DNA from: Pseudoips prasinana
Taxonomy: Eukaryota; Arthropoda; Insecta; Lepidoptera; Nolidae
NCBI GenBank assembly: GCA_951640165.1
Contig: OX621260.1
Span: 26,120,001 to 26,184,000 of the forward strand
DNA: 64,000 nucleotides
Direction: 5' to 3'
The position numbers and the translations under genes were made by a program. The notes under the pieces were generated by a model, which saw nothing but the letters and a program-made list of their open reading frames with translations, did no database searches and was not told the DNA's origin. Below are positions 31,405 through 43,389 of this stretch, in pieces (the first letter of the stretch is position 1; every line of letters begins with the position of its first letter).

Positions 31405-31532
31405 GGCGGGCCAGTTGGCGTGGTGAGTAAATGGTTGCCTTTCACGCCGCAGGCCGTGGGTTCGATTCCCACCCAGGACAGATATTTGTGTGCATGAACA
31501 TGTCTGTTTGTCCTGAGTCTGGGTGTAATTAT
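31405..31532 (+). mobile_element. SINE-A copy 3, 5' half
   Basis: The best-preserved head: GGCGGGCCAGTTGGCGTGG (A-box-like), GTGGGTTCGATTCCCACCC (B-box), then ACATGTCTGTTTGTCCTGAG and the linker GTGTAATTAT. Interrupted by the CR1-type LINE whose 7-bp duplication TAATTAT is at 31526-31532 and 36380-36386. Confidence 0.85.
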
Positions 31533-31773
31533 GTTTTTTGCGGGTAGGTGTTAGAAAAGTATAGATGTGTTTCAATTTGCTTCTTAATATTTTAATTTAA
31601 TTTAAAGTATTTCATCAGTATTTTTACATGAATTTGCTGTGCACTATACTTAAATCTGTAGTACTTACGTTGGTTCAAAGTTTTATGTGATTTTGCAACC
31701 ATATTCACACCACCTGCCAGCTCAACAACTACACTTCACTGCACATAACTAATATCTCTGGATTGTAACCAAG

Positions 31774-32502
31774 ATGAGTCAAATGTCTCAGATTTTGTCA
31801 ATACAGCACAAACTTGAGGAGAATATTGCCAAGAAATTTGATGACCTTCAACGTCAGCTGCAGAATGCTGGTACTTCCGGTCAGAAGGACACCGTGGCAA
31901 AGGTTGCCGAAGAGCTCCGGTCTTTCAAGGAGCTTACGTACAACATCCTTGGTCTTCTACGGCAACAAATTATAGAATGTTCCCATCAAATTGATGCTCT
32001 TGAAACTAGAAGTCGAAGGAAGGCACTTGTATTCTCTGGCATCCCTGAGAAGGAGAAAGAAAACTGCTCTGAGTTACTGTTGGATGTCTTTAACAACAAG
32101 TTGGGGCTTACTGACATCTCTGCATCATCCATTAAGGTATGTCACAGGCTTGGGACCCCAAGTAAAGAGCGTCATCGTCCTATTCTCGTACGGCTATCTC
32201 GTATAGAGGAGAAATCGGCAATCTGGAGTGCTAAATCCAGGTTAAAAGGATCCTCCATCTCTGTGAAGGAATTTCTCACTAAAGCTAGGCAAGCTGTCTT
32301 CTCCCAAACGAAAGTATATTTTGGATTTGGTTCTGTATGGTCCCAGGATGGGACGATTTTCGTTAAAACAGCAGATGGAAAACGGCACCGAGTAACTTCG
32401 CATGAAGAGCTGACTGCACTCATAGCCAGGTATCCAAAGGCGTCGGGATCTTCGAGTTCTAATAAGGTCGACCCAGGCAAGCTGAAAAATATAGTGCATT
32501 AG
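31774..32502 (+). CDS. LINE ORF1 (coiled-coil RNA-binding protein)
   Basis: 242 codons. A helical N-terminus with likely coiled coil (QHKLEENIAKKFDDLQRQL and ~55-85), then a block with SRRKALVFSGIPEKEKENC and VCHRLG resembling the RRM-like nucleic-acid-binding region of LINE ORF1 proteins. Family role: trimeric RNA chaperone of the retrotransposition particle. The frame is intact. Chosen ATG: AAGATGAGTC; the upstream leader is A/C-rich. Confidence 0.8.
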   Translation: MSQMSQILSIQHKLEENIAKKFDDLQRQLQNAGTSGQKDTVAKVAEELRSFKELTYNILGLLRQQIIECSHQIDALETRSRRKALVFSGIPEKEKENCSELLLDVFNNKLGLTDISASSIKVCHRLGTPSKERHRPILVRLSRIEEKSAIWSAKSRLKGSSISVKEFLTKARQAVFSQTKVYFGFGSVWSQDGTIFVKTADGKRHRVTSHEELTALIARYPKASGSSSSNKVDPGKLKNIVH

Positions 32503-33138
32503 ACAGTTAGTTCACTGTGTTGTGTGTAACGTAATATCCCAGTATTAACATAAATTACTGTTGTTACTTACCGTACATATCCAATTAGTTTTTGTATCAT
32601 CTTTTAGAATGTCTCATGCAATGAGCGGTTTACGCTACATACAAGTTTCATGTTTAATTTATTTACCCTCGATATACTCGATTGATTTTTCTTTAATCAT
32701 CGAATATCTTGTTTTATTTGTTCTTTTGTAGGTAAGTTTCGTTCATTAATTTTTCGTGAATACAAAACAAATTTATGTCATATTGACAGAAGTCAATGTA
32801 ACTGTAATTATGTTCCCTTTCATGCCGTAACTTTATTGCACGGAATGTGAGCAAGTTGTGTACCTTTGGATGTTTTACCCATCGGACATCTTCTTTATTG
32901 TAATTTTCTTTCTCGTTATTCCTTTTTTATTCTCTTTTACGTATATAACTTTACTGTAATGTTTTATGTTTTAGATGTAATGTGTAGTAGTGTACTTGTA
33001 CGCTGGCGGGTGGTGCAGAGATTTAGGTTTGATTTAAATATTGCACCCCAAAAAGCCTTATTATTTTATTGTGAATATTTTATTGTTTATATTTATTGTA
33101 AATATTTATAATATTTATTGTATATATACATATTTAGT

Positions 33139-36087
33139 ATGCCGTACAGTTCTGATGATGAGTAATTTCACTCTGCTATATCATCTGATGACAATAGCTT
33201 TCGTTCGATCGGGGACACGCTTGGTGAATTTTTAAACGATAAGTTTGCTGCAGGTCATAGGTATTCACTGAATGTCTGTCATCTGAATGCCCAAAGCATC
33301 CCTAGTCATTATAGCGATCTACTTGAAGCGTTTTCGACATGTAATGTACATGCCATCCTGATTTCCGAGAGCTGGCTCAAACCTCACCTTCTTTCTATCT
33401 TGTATCCTCTTCCTGGTTATATTCTTATTCGTAATGACCGAATAGGTAAAGGCGGTGGTGGTGTTGCCATTTATTTGAGATCCGACCTCCCATATAAGAT
33501 TGTCGCTATTTCTTCATGTAATTCTGCCACTGCCGAGTTTCTTTTTCTTGAGGTTTCTGTCAAAATGTCCAAAACCATTATTGGTGTCGTATACAATCCA
33601 CCCAATGTTGATTATTTCACTGATTTAGAATTGGTTTTAGAATCTTTGGGTTCGGAGTATGTTCACCACATCATCATGGGAGATTTCAATACCAACCTCC
33701 TTGTACCAAACTCTCCCCGTTCCCGTAAACTCATACACATAGTCGAGTCAAGTAGCTTACATGTCTTGCCATTGCAAGCCACTCACCACAATGCCTCGGG
33801 TAATGATACTTGGCTCGACCTAATCCTTACCTCTAATCCATCTTTAGTCTCCTCTTATGGGCAACATGATGCTCCCGGATTTTCCTATCATGACCTAATT
33901 TTCCTATCCTACATCCTTAAGCCACCCAAACCTAAACCTCAAGTTCTGCATTTGCGTTCTTTTGTTCGGATGAATGTCGAAAACCTGTGTAAGGATGCTT
34001 CTGACGTAAACTGGGAAATTCTGTATAAATCCGAGTCGATAGACGAAAAGATACTATTTTTCAGTCAAGCGGTAACTAAGTTATACGACATTCATGCACC
34101 TGTTAAAAAAGTTACTGTGAGGCATCCACCAGCACCATGGATGACGCAAGGGATTTTGATGGCGATGAAACGTAGGGACCGCGCCTTTCGTAAATTTAAA
34201 TGTAACCGTTCCGACGAAAACTGGAACAATTACAAAGTTGCTAGGAATAAGTGTAATCATATGGTACGCAATGCTAAACGCCGTCATATTCAAGACAACA
34301 TTTCATCTACTTCTCCTGCCGGTGTCTGGAAGTTCCTTGGGACTCTTGGTATCGGCAAATCGCGTAACTTAGACCTTCCCACCTCAATTGGACTAGATGA
34401 TCTTAATCATTTTTTCTCTACGACTTCTCCTATGGATCATCAGACCAAGGCTCAGACTATCACATTTTTAAATGGTCTAACGCGTCCTAACATTAATGCT
34501 TTTCACTTTTCCCCAGTCGATTCGAATGAGATTAAAAAGATTATCCTGTCCATCAAATCCAATGCAGTTGGCTGCGATGAAATTAGCCGACGCATGATAT
34601 TACCAATCCTTGACCAACTGTTGCCTGCAATCTCCCACATTATAAATTTTTCCCTTGATTCCGGATTTTTCCCTTCCATATGGCGAAAAGCTCACGTTCG
34701 TCCACTTCCCAAGATTTCAAATCCCACACTTCCTAGTCATTATCGTCCTATCTCCATCCTTCCTTTCCTGTCTAAAGTGCTCGAGTCCTGTGTCTACAAA
34801 CAGCTGTCCCATTTTGTGCTATCCAATGAGCTGATAAGCCCCTTACAATCCGGATTCCGACCAGGGCACAGTACCACCACGGTGCTCCTTAAAGTGACTG
34901 GCGATATTAGAACCGGCATGGAGGCGACCAGCCTCACTGTGCTGGTGTTGATCGACTTTTCAAATGCTTTTAATACCGTCAGTCACGATATCCTTTTAAC
35001 CATCCTCTCCCATCTTATGATCTCAGATGAAGCGCTGGAATGGTTTTCATCTTATCTTCGAGGGCGCCAGCAGTCAGTTTTCCATGGCAAAGCGTCGTCA
35101 AATTGGTGCAACTTAGAAACTGGTGTCCCTCAAGGCGGTATTCTCTCACCTCTTTTGTTTTCAGTATTTATAAACCTCTTAACTCAGGATCTTCAGAGTG
35201 CGTATCATCTATATGCTGACGACCTGCAACTGTACACCCAGGCGAGTGTTGATAGTTTATTAGAGGCAATTGATAATATAAATCGAGACTTACATTTTTT
35301 AAAAATCTCGTCAGATAAGTTTGGATTAACCGTCAATCCGTCAAAGTGCCAAGCAATCATAGTGGGTAGCTCAAGAATGATGTGCAAGGTAGATGTTGGC
35401 ACTTTGCCCCCTATTATATTTGACAACTATCACATACCCATTAGCCAAAAAGTCAAGGATCTGGGATTGGTAATTGACAGCAATCTAAACTGGCAAAGCC
35501 ATATTTCTGGCATCAGTCAGAGAATCACTGGAATGTTAAGGGCATTTTATAGGCTTAAAAATTACCTTCCATCCAGAACAAAAGAAATGCTTGTGCAGAC
35601 TCTAATTTTTCCCATTGTCGACTATGGTGATGTGTGCTACTTTGACCTGAATGCAGATCTTCTTAACAAACTTGACCGACTTCTAAATAACTGCATTCGA
35701 TTCGTTTTCAATCTACGTAAGTATGATCATGTGTCTGCTTACCGCACCCAGTTAAACTGGTTGCCTATTCGCCAGCGAAGAAATTTAAGAGCGCTCACCA
35801 CACTTTTCTCCATACTGAACTCTCCTACTGTTCCTTCTTACTTAACGCCTTACTTTCAATATCTTTTTGCTACTCATAGTAAAACTCTCCGCTCTAGTCA
35901 TAATCGTCTTTTACGATGTCCACCACATAGCTCTGACTTTATTCATTCCTCTTTCTTTGTCCAATCTATCCTTCTTTGGAATGAGCTTCCGGTTGGAATC
36001 AGGATGGCTAAGACTCGCTATGCGTTTAAAAAGAAAGTACGTGAGCATATTTGCAAGAAGCTTCACGCAGAAACGACTCATCAATAA
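33139..36087 (+). CDS. LINE ORF2: endonuclease and reverse transcriptase, one early stop
   Basis: The frame from ATG 33139 is open to 36087 except for a TAA at 33163-33165 (codon 9). The rest (~970 codons) has an APE-type endonuclease (HLNAQSIPS, ISESWLKP, GDFNTNLL, SYHDLIFL) and an RT (YRPISILPFLSKVLES, LIDFSNAFNTV, GVPQGGILSPLLF, catalytic YADDLQLY), plus the C-terminal KYDHVSAYRTQLNWLP. Either the stop inactivated a recent copy or translation starts after it; no ATG follows it closely. All catalytic motifs are retained. Confidence 0.88.
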
Positions 36088-36386
36088 TTTTAATAATTTT
36101 ATTTATTATAGTATATTATGTTATAGTATAGTATTCATTAGATTAAAGCATATGGTATTTATTGTATAGTATGTATTGTATATATTTATAGAATATGTAT
36201 AGTGTTCGTCATTATTATTATTTATAATTATAGTAAGTAAATACATTTTTTATACCTAAGTGCACCTGCCATGATCTCTCTGCACTACCCTAAGGTTGAC
36301 TGTCAGAAAATGCCTTTGGCATTAAGTCCGCCTATGTACATTTCAATAGTACTGAAGTATTAATAAATAAATAAATAAATAATTAT

Positions 36387-36515
36387 CTATATAAGTATTA
36401 TGTTATGTATTTACAAAAGAAAAGTAATTATCTGGCATTTATTTCCATAGTACAAGCTCTGCTTAGTTTGGGATCAGATAAAGATATTATTATAGATATT
36501 ATATTACCAGTGATA
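36387..36515 (+). mobile_element. SINE-A copy 3, 3' half
   Basis: After the TAATTAT duplication the SINE resumes CTATATAAGTATT, ATGTATTTACAAAAGAAAAG, ATTTCCATAGTACAAGC, GTTTGGGATCAGATAAAG and ends in an ATTATTATAG-like tail. Confidence 0.8.
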
Positions 36516-36589
36516 TCATTGTAATATGTATAACTGTACTTCCGTATTATCGCATTGGTTAGGCTATTACACTGGAGAAGGCAATGTGC

Positions 36590-37406
36590 CATGTGAATGG
36601 TTTGTGCACAGGTTTGCAGCAAGTGTGTAGCATAATAATACACAGTTACCCGAAACAAAAGGGTGATAATGCTTCATGTTGCCAACTACGTAATGCAAAA
36701 GATGTCAAATACCTTGGAGTAATAATTGATGACACCCTTAGATTCCATAAACATATTGATACGCTGAAAACCAGGTTACGTGAGCTTATATGTATATATA
36801 TATATCTTTAAAACCTTGCGGCAGGTGGCTGACGATAGATTAAAAAAATCTGTTTATTATGCTCTAGTTCAATCAGTGCTAACTTACTGCATCTCTGTTT
36901 GGGGTGGTGCACCAAAAACTACAATTATTGACTTGGAGAGAGCCCAGAGAGTCATTCTGAAAGTGTCCTCTTTCCTTCCGTATCGTTACCCCACGGAACT
37001 TCTATACAAGGAGGCTAAAGTAATGACAGTGCGTCAACTCTTTATTTTGAGTTTCATCCTAAAACAGCACTCATTACTTTCATATAATCCCTCCGCCTCA
37101 CATGGAAAACGTCGGTACAACACCGTAGATCGTACACAACTATTCTACTCAATTCTCGAATCGATTCTTTTGTCTCCTAGGTGGCTTTCTATATAACAAA
37201 ATTAATAGAAAATTACATCTAGCTAAACTTACAAAAAACGTGTACTAAAAGAAAGTTACTGCTTTCCTTCATGAACACAATTAAGAGGAGACTGAGAAAT
37301 TGCTTGCAATTATGTTGTAACACTGAAGCGATAGCAATAACTAGCTACCTATTGATATATGAATTCTTACACAAATACACAGACACACGTACACACACGT
37401 ACACAC

Positions 37407-37454
<48 letters not shown>

Positions 37455-37763
37455 ACGTAACTACTAATTCTTACTAAAAATGTTAGTTTTTGTATTCTTT
37501 TTACTCTTTACTTTTGTTCACTTAATTATTCTTTTATAAAACAAATTATGTACATATGCATGTGATCCTATTATTGCTAAGAATGTATAATAAATGTATC
37601 TTTTCATAAAGGATGGAGACCTGGTGTCCTGAAATACAGGCCTTGAGCCTAGTTTAGGCACCAGTCTCCCACAATATTATAATTGATACCTATAACTAAC
37701 ACACCTTATACAATGTAATATTTAATATTGTGGTGAGAGAATAAAACATTATTATTATTATAA
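36590..37763 (+). mobile_element. Jockey-type LINE, 5'-truncated, with 3' UTR
   Basis: RT C-terminal blocks VKYLGVIIDDTLRFHKHID, then after a frameshift at a TATATATA run near 36795, SVYYALVQSVLTYCISVWGG and LYKEAKVMTVRQLF. The 3' UTR includes a (CA)n tract (37385-37450), GGAGACCTGGTGTCC, and ends with an AATAAAACATTATTATTATTA tail. Inactive. Confidence 0.85.
37385..37450. repeat. (CA)n microsatellite
   Basis: ACAC/CGTACACACA run of ~65 bp inside the jockey-type 3' UTR. Confidence 0.95.
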
Positions 37764-38940
37764 TGTAGCCTCCTCACAACGCTATAGTTAACAAGAGTGC
37801 TTCGGACTGTTATATACATTGACTTATATGTATAACTAGACACGCTGTTTCGAATAAAAACTCTGTCCCAGTCCGTCGCGCGAGGTGAGGGGCGCGTGCG
37901 CGGCGGCCAAAATGAGCAAATTCTCAGTATGGGATTGCGCGTCTAGTAGAATACATTAGGTCAATGGTTATATAGGAATATTTCAGTACAGCCGGCTAAA
38001 AGTTATGCAGTTCTGAAATAAAAAGCCCAACGTTCTATTTGCTCTCATAATAATGTCGTAGATATGTAGTGTAAATGGTAATTTGGAATCAAAATGTATC
38101 TACCAAGTCGCGGTTTTGTCTGTACTTTAATATTCGTCGAATAGTTAATGTGGATACACTTGTTGGAGTTCCAATACCTACATGGTTAAGTGTTTAATGT
38201 ATGAACTACTGCAGGTGTTGAGATATTATAAATTAATTACAACGAAATAAATCAGTACTACCTGTCTTAATACTTAACATTTAGTAACCTACCTACTTTG
38301 ACAATTTTGTTACAGAGTACCAAAATAGACCATTTATAAGACACTTAAAATAAGAATACAAGCAAAAAAAAATAACTTTCATTTGGGTACTTATAAAAAA
38401 AAATTAGTAGTAGGTACTTACAGCTGCATAAGCCTACATGTTTGTTCTGTTAACAAACTGGTTGCATGGGTGACGCTAAACAAATCACACTATCTTCCGC
38501 ACTAGCTTAAACTGTCAGTTTAACACAGTTTATGACAATATATTCTTAGGTCTATTATATTTAGGGAAATACCTACGTGAGTGCGAGAAGCCGTTTCATC
38601 GGATTTTCTTATTTTCGAAAAGCTTTCATCGGCATCTCTATACTGCGACGCCTTGTTTAATCGACGCGGCGACGCCTTGTTACTGCGATGTTTCGTTATA
38701 TCGAAACTTTACTGCGAACGATTTTACTGCGAAAATATCATACTGCAAAGTCTTGTTCAATCGACGTCTTATTACTGCGATATTATGACGACTGTCCAGT
38801 TGGTGTAATTATACTTAATATATTATATTTATAAATGTGTATAAATAAAACTACCCATTTTAGTGATTAAATAGATGTATAGAGTCAGATATTTAGTCAG
38901 AGTAATCCTTATTATGAACACGAATTTTTTTATTATAATT
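37764..38940. other. Intergenic/downstream region of pickpocket with a degenerate TACTGCGA array
   Basis: 38638-38790 contains repeated TACTGCGA, CGCCTTGTT and AATCGACG words in irregular order. The short ORF through it is a by-product. A GC-rich patch lies at 37866-37910. The last coding exon of pickpocket (after 38955) should lie in this direction, but I could not identify it. Confidence 0.5.
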
Positions 38941-38954
38941 CCATCCCCACTTAC

Positions 38955-39125
38955 GTATGAAGTTGTTATCTTCGAGCTGGCGCAGTCCAAACCGTCTATG
39001 CCAGGGATCGTCGTCGCGTTGACTGTAGATATCGCAAAATGGCCGGATGAGCAGTATGTAGAACAGTTCCACAAAGCTGAGGATACTGGCGCCGAGGAAC
39101 AGACCACCCGTGCCACCTGTTGATA
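38955..39125 (-). CDS. Pickpocket-type DEG/ENaC channel, TM2 exon
   Basis: Acceptor CTATTTACAG| at 39126, donor GTAAGT at 38954. 171 bp, entering with two bases that complete a codon (phase 1 in) and ending phase 1. It encodes STGGTGGLFLGASILSF followed by VELFYILLIRPF: the second membrane segment with the G-A-S selectivity filter, then a charged cytoplasmic stretch (IYSQRDDDPWHRRFG). DEG/ENaC subunits form trimeric sodium channels; pickpocket members serve mechanosensation, water, salt or pheromone sensing in insects. The final cytoplasmic exon was not found. Confidence 0.93.
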
Positions 39126-40189
39126 CTGTAAATAGAATAATTAACTAAAAACAAACAACAGACAACCAATAAGGTATGAATTGAATAGACGAAGGAACAG
39201 GGAATCTGGGAAGGTGTAGCGATGGAGTAATATATCGAAACTAGCTCATTATCGAAACAGCTCGAAACGTTGAGGCGCTCAGTACTAGAGAAATGGTTTG
39301 TAACATTCACATAAAAATAAGATCAAATTTCAATGGCTGGTTCAAAACCGATCTCAGACTTTTCAATATAAGTAAGTAATGTAGCGAAGACATAGCGTGG
39401 GCCGACAAGGTGTACCGGCGATCTTGGAGGTCTCGGAGAGCCGTTGGGTGCGGGTAGAGCAACACCGACCATTGTGAAAATCAATGGGGAAGTCTCTGTC
39501 CAGCAGTAGAGCTATTTTGGCTAACATGATGATGCTAAATGTAAAGTAAAGTAAAGTAAAATACTCTTTATTGTACACCAATACATAGCATAATAATTGA
39601 ACATAAAGTTATTAAAATATAGTGGGCGGTCTTATCGCTGCTGCAATTTCTTCCAGATAACCTTAAACGGAATATAATCCAAGGATCTAAAAATAAACTG
39701 GGTAGTGAAGGTTTTCGAATAAATTAAACTTAACCTAACTTAAACTAACAGAAGTCAACAGATATAAAATACAAACATAAATAAATAAATATACTGACTA
39801 ATATCCCTATAATATATAAAAAAATGTGAGCCGTCACGGGACGCCTGGCAGATGTGAAACTTTTACAAATAATGTCGATACATTATTTGTAAAAGTAATA
39901 TGCAGAAAAGAACATATTGTGATAGGAACTAAATATGTCATAATGATAAAATAAAAAGTCGATTGCGCATGCGCCACGGCATGCGTCGCCACGCCAGAAA
40001 TCTGTTTTACGTGCGGCTATAGATGTTTCACATCAATATTAAATATTTATATTAAGAATACCTTTGTAATTAACAACTGATTCCTATAAACCTAAAGTAA
40101 AAGGTAGCAGAAATTGCGTAACTATGAAAAAGAAACAATAAATAAATGATAACGACATTAACACTAGTTTAGGAAATTAATTTGGAAAG
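39126..40189. other. Pickpocket intron: RTE end, LINE tail, palindrome
   Basis: 39385-39535 is a decayed plus-strand RTE 3' end (CTGTCCAGCAGTAGAGC, tail ACATGATGATGC). 39536-39800 is a minus-strand LINE 3' end with tail (TTTAC)n and the block GGTTATCTGGAAGAAATTGC (reverse). 39861-39896 is a near-perfect 36-bp palindrome (CTTTTACAAATAATG ... CATTATTTGTAAAAG). Confidence 0.65.
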
Positions 40190-41415
40190 ATAATACTTCT
40201 TCACCTCTCCTTTAAAAGTCGCTAAAGATTGCGCACGTCTTGTAGTTAATGGTAATTCATTCCAGAGGCGGACAGCTTGTTACCCGTGTAGGTGTTTTTA
40301 GAATTAAGTTCTCCGAAGACCGTAAACATCTAGAGTGTGTGTCATGTACATTCTTTGAGGTAATTTGGTGAGGACGGAATGAACAATTATAACATATTGT
40401 TCATTCCGTCCTCACCAAATTACCTCAAAGAACGTTTCGAGTTCTTACATGACACACACTCTAGATGTTTACGGTCTTCGGAGAAGAGTTAAAATATGAG
40501 TATTACGGCAAAGGCGCATCGGAAGCCACTTGAGTTTAGTGCGATAATGAGAAACATGGTCATATTTTCGTAGGCCAAATATAAACCTAATGCAGACATT
40601 TTGAAGGCGCTCAAGTTTATTAAGTTGTGCTTCAGTGTGGTCAAGATAGCTGGTATCGGCGTAGTCAAGAACTGGAAGAAGGAGAGACACAGATAAGACT
40701 AAGCGAAATTTTTGTGGTAGTGGGAAGGAAATTACGGAGTCTTCGTAGAGAACAAACAGAAGCAAATAACTTTCGACTGACCTCTTGTAGCTGCGGTACC
40801 CAGGATAAAGTTTTATCAATGATGATTCCCAGGTTCTTTACTGTGTCACTAAAGGGAATAGGAATACCATCGAGCACTACCGGTGGTAGGAGCTGCAAAT
40901 CTAACTTTGAAATCATCCTAGGGCTGCCAACTATTATTGCCTGGGTCTTATTAGGATTAACTTTTAACCCATAGACCTTACTCCATTCGCAAATTTGTCT
41001 TAAATCTTCATTAATGCTGACGATAGTACGAGGTAAATTTTCTACATCAGTCTGTCTGTAAATTTGAAGATCATCTGCATAAAGGTGGTACGAAGATTGT
41101 AGATTATTAGAGATAGTATTAATTAAGGAAAGAAAAGATTAAGAAGGCAATTTTTGGAAAGAAATGAACTAAGCTGGTTAGGAACCAGACGTTCCAGGAC
41201 TTTGGATAGGAAAGGTAGAATAGATATTGGACGAAACTCTGACATGGGAGAAGGATTAAGTTTTTTAGGAAGTGGGATTATTTGGGCTTCTTTCCATGCT
41301 GATGGAAAGCTACCACTGGATATGGAATAATTAAGGATATGACAAACGACAGGAAGGACTTCATCAAGGATGGGAATGATCATGTTCCGAATGTAGTGAT
41401 ATCTTAACATCTTAC
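40190..41415 (-). mobile_element. CR1-type LINE fragment in pickpocket intron
   Basis: The RT reads FPSAWKEAQIIPLPKK, FRPISILPFLSKVLERL, then LGIIIDKTLSWVPQL and FGLRKYDHVSHYRTKLKWLP, in several frames with a gap around 41000-41120. The YADD region is lost or degraded. It begins almost at the donor of the 41416 exon. Same orientation as the channel gene. Confidence 0.85.
40311..40483. repeat. Long inverted repeat (~78-bp arms, almost no spacer)
   Basis: CTCCGAAGACCGTAAACATC at 40311 returns inverted, ending at 40483; the arms are separated by ~5 nt at 40388-40393. The right arm has ~13 extra bases. It lies in the C-terminal coding part of the CR1-type fragment and is probably an inverted duplication of it. 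Confidence 0.88.
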
Positions 41416-41614
41416 CTACTAAATCCAGAACTCCTCGAACTACGTTCCTTCTGTATCTCTCACTAGGCAACACCGCCAGGTCTATCTGAACACTCGCGTA
41501 GCTATCCGACGTAACAAACTTGAAGTCTTTGATTATCGAGATCTCCGCTTCTGTACATGAGGGTAAGCAGTCGCAGGAAAGCCCCGCTCGCGAGGACCAC
41601 GACGCCTTGAGAAC
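41416..41614 (-). CDS. Pickpocket channel exon: pre-TM2 extracellular region
   Basis: Acceptor TTGTGGCACAG| (41615), donor GTAAGA (41415); enters phase 0, ends phase 1. Encodes LKASWSSRAGLSCDCLPSC, the conserved CxCxPxC segment, then SYASVQIDLAVLPSERYRRN and GVLDL, leading into TM2. This is the last cysteine-rich part of the family ectodomain. Confidence 0.93.
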
Positions 41615-41689
41615 CTGTGCCACAAAATTATTGAAATACAACTCACGGACACAAAGCACAGCATTCAGAAAATCGATACATATATGGGT

Positions 41690-41700
41690 CGATGTATGAC

Positions 41701-41736
<36 letters not shown>

Positions 41737-41745
41737 GTCATACAG
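41690..41745. repeat. (AT)n microsatellite with palindromic flanks
   Basis: TATGACCC followed by ~34 bp of AT repeat and GGGTCATA: a self-complementary ~50-bp stretch that forms a hairpin. Common in AT-rich DNA and prone to assembly error. Confidence 0.9.
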
Positions 41746-43330
41746 AGAGACTTGATGAAGTATAGTAAAATCATTCCTTTGTTTAAAGCTGGTGATACTT
41801 CAGAACTTCAGACCCTTCAAGTTTTCGACCTGTTTCCGTGCTGCCCACTCTTAGTAAAATATTTGAAAAGCTTATGCTTAGCCAGCTGCTCAGACACTTT
41901 AATATACATAATTTACTACACCGGAAACAGTTTGGATTCACAAAGGGTTGTTCAACCATAGATGCAGGGATCAACTTATTAAAAAGTATATTCGCGGCGT
42001 GGGAAGACTCGCAAGATGCATTAGGTATCTTTTGCGATTTATCCAAAGCGTTCGATTGCGTTCATCATGATACTCTGGTCAGAAAATTACACCACTACGG
42101 TATTAGGAACAAGGCTCTCGAACTTCTTACTTCTTACTTGGGCAATAGAATTCAGAAGGTCGAAATAAACGGTAAAATATCTCCGGGATCTCCAGTGGTA
42201 ATGGGCGTCCCACAGAGGTCAATTCTTGGCCCATTTCTGTTTTTAATTTATATAAATGACTTACCTTATTATGTAAGGGATAAGCATGAGATTGTGTTGT
42301 TTGCAGATGATACTTCCCTGACGTTCAAAATAAACCGACAATTAAGCAATTTCGACGATGTTAATGATGCAATCTCTAAAGTTGTTCATTGGTTTATGCC
42401 AATAATCTTGTGCTTAATGATAAGAAAACTAAAGTCATTAAATTCACTACACCGAATGTGAAACAGGCGACAACCAATGTACAACTTAATGGAGCTAGGT
42501 TGGACCCTGTTGAATCAACTGTGTTCTTGGGTATCACTATTGACTCAAAGCTACAAAGGAGCCCACACATAGAAAAACTGTCCGGCAAATTAAGTTCTGC
42601 AGCATATGCAGTGAAAACTATTAGACGGCTGACAGATGTTGACACAGCTAGAATGGTTTATTTCAGTTATTTTCATAGTGTAATGTCCTATGGAATTCTT
42701 CTCTGGGGTAGCTCTGCTGACATTAAGACCATATTTATATTGCAAAAAAGAGCTGTAAGAGATATCTATAATCTTGGCCCGAGAGTGTCTCTAAGAGAAA
42801 AATTCAAAGAGGTCAACATTCTAACTGTACCATCTCAGTATACATATGAAAACTTACTATGTGTGCATAAAAATATCGATTCCTTCTGTTAAAGGAGCGA
42901 TACACATAATGTAAATACTAGATATAAGAATAATCTCATATTGCATACTACCCGTCTCCACAAAATAAGTAACTCTTTTATGGGGCAATGTATAAGATTG
43001 TATAACAAACTTCCCAATGATATTAGAGAATTGTCTACGAATAAGTTTAAAAGAATTATTAAAGCCAAATTGTGTAGCAGGGCATATTACAAAATTTCTG
43101 ATCATTTAAGTGATAAAAGTGCTTGGGATGGAGTTGTTCCGAGTCAACACACATGATTGTATTTAATCTTAAGTATATTTTATTTTAAAAAAGGATTCCT
43201 ACTGAGTTTTCTGGCAGTGTTTCTCAGTAGCTGCCACGTCATGCACTGCACGGTAGGGTAAAAAAAATATGACGATTCCACATAAATGTAAAAATTTCAC
43301 GGAATAAAGTTACTTTGACTGCTTTTATAC
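41746..43330 (+). mobile_element. Jockey-type LINE (family A-like), 5'-truncated
   Basis: RT with KIFEKLMLSQLLRHF, FCDLSKAFDCVHH, GVPQRSILGPFLFLIY, catalytic FADDTSL, FLGITIDSKLQ, SYGILLWGSS, and the C-terminal GQCIRLYNKLPND. Frameshifts lie near 41820, 42400 and 42890. The 3' UTR (43157-43330) shares TTTTCTGGCAGTGTTTC with 27655-28180. Antisense to the channel gene, in its intron. Confidence 0.9.
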
Positions 43331-43389
43331 GAGTTATTATAGAAATAAATATGCACGGAAAGAGATAAAATCGTAAATAAGTAATTTAC

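Larger units (their letters stand above)
31533..36379 (+). mobile_element. CR1-superfamily LINE, near full length
   Basis: 4.85 kb with a 5' UTR (~240 bp), ORF1, a 0.6-kb spacer, ORF2 and a 3' UTR ending in (AATA)n at 36362-36379. Flanked by TAATTAT duplications, inserted in SINE-A. The 5' UTR shows that it is not 5'-truncated in the usual way. Its ORF2 is closest, by eye, to the fragment at 40190-41410 (RKYDHVSxYRTxLxWLP), so this subfamily has several copies here. Confidence 0.9.

Noticed and set aside
41690..41745. Palindromic (AT)n hairpin as a possible terminator or element end
   Set aside because: Simple AT microsatellite; such structures are common in AT-rich eukaryotic DNA and prone to assembly error.
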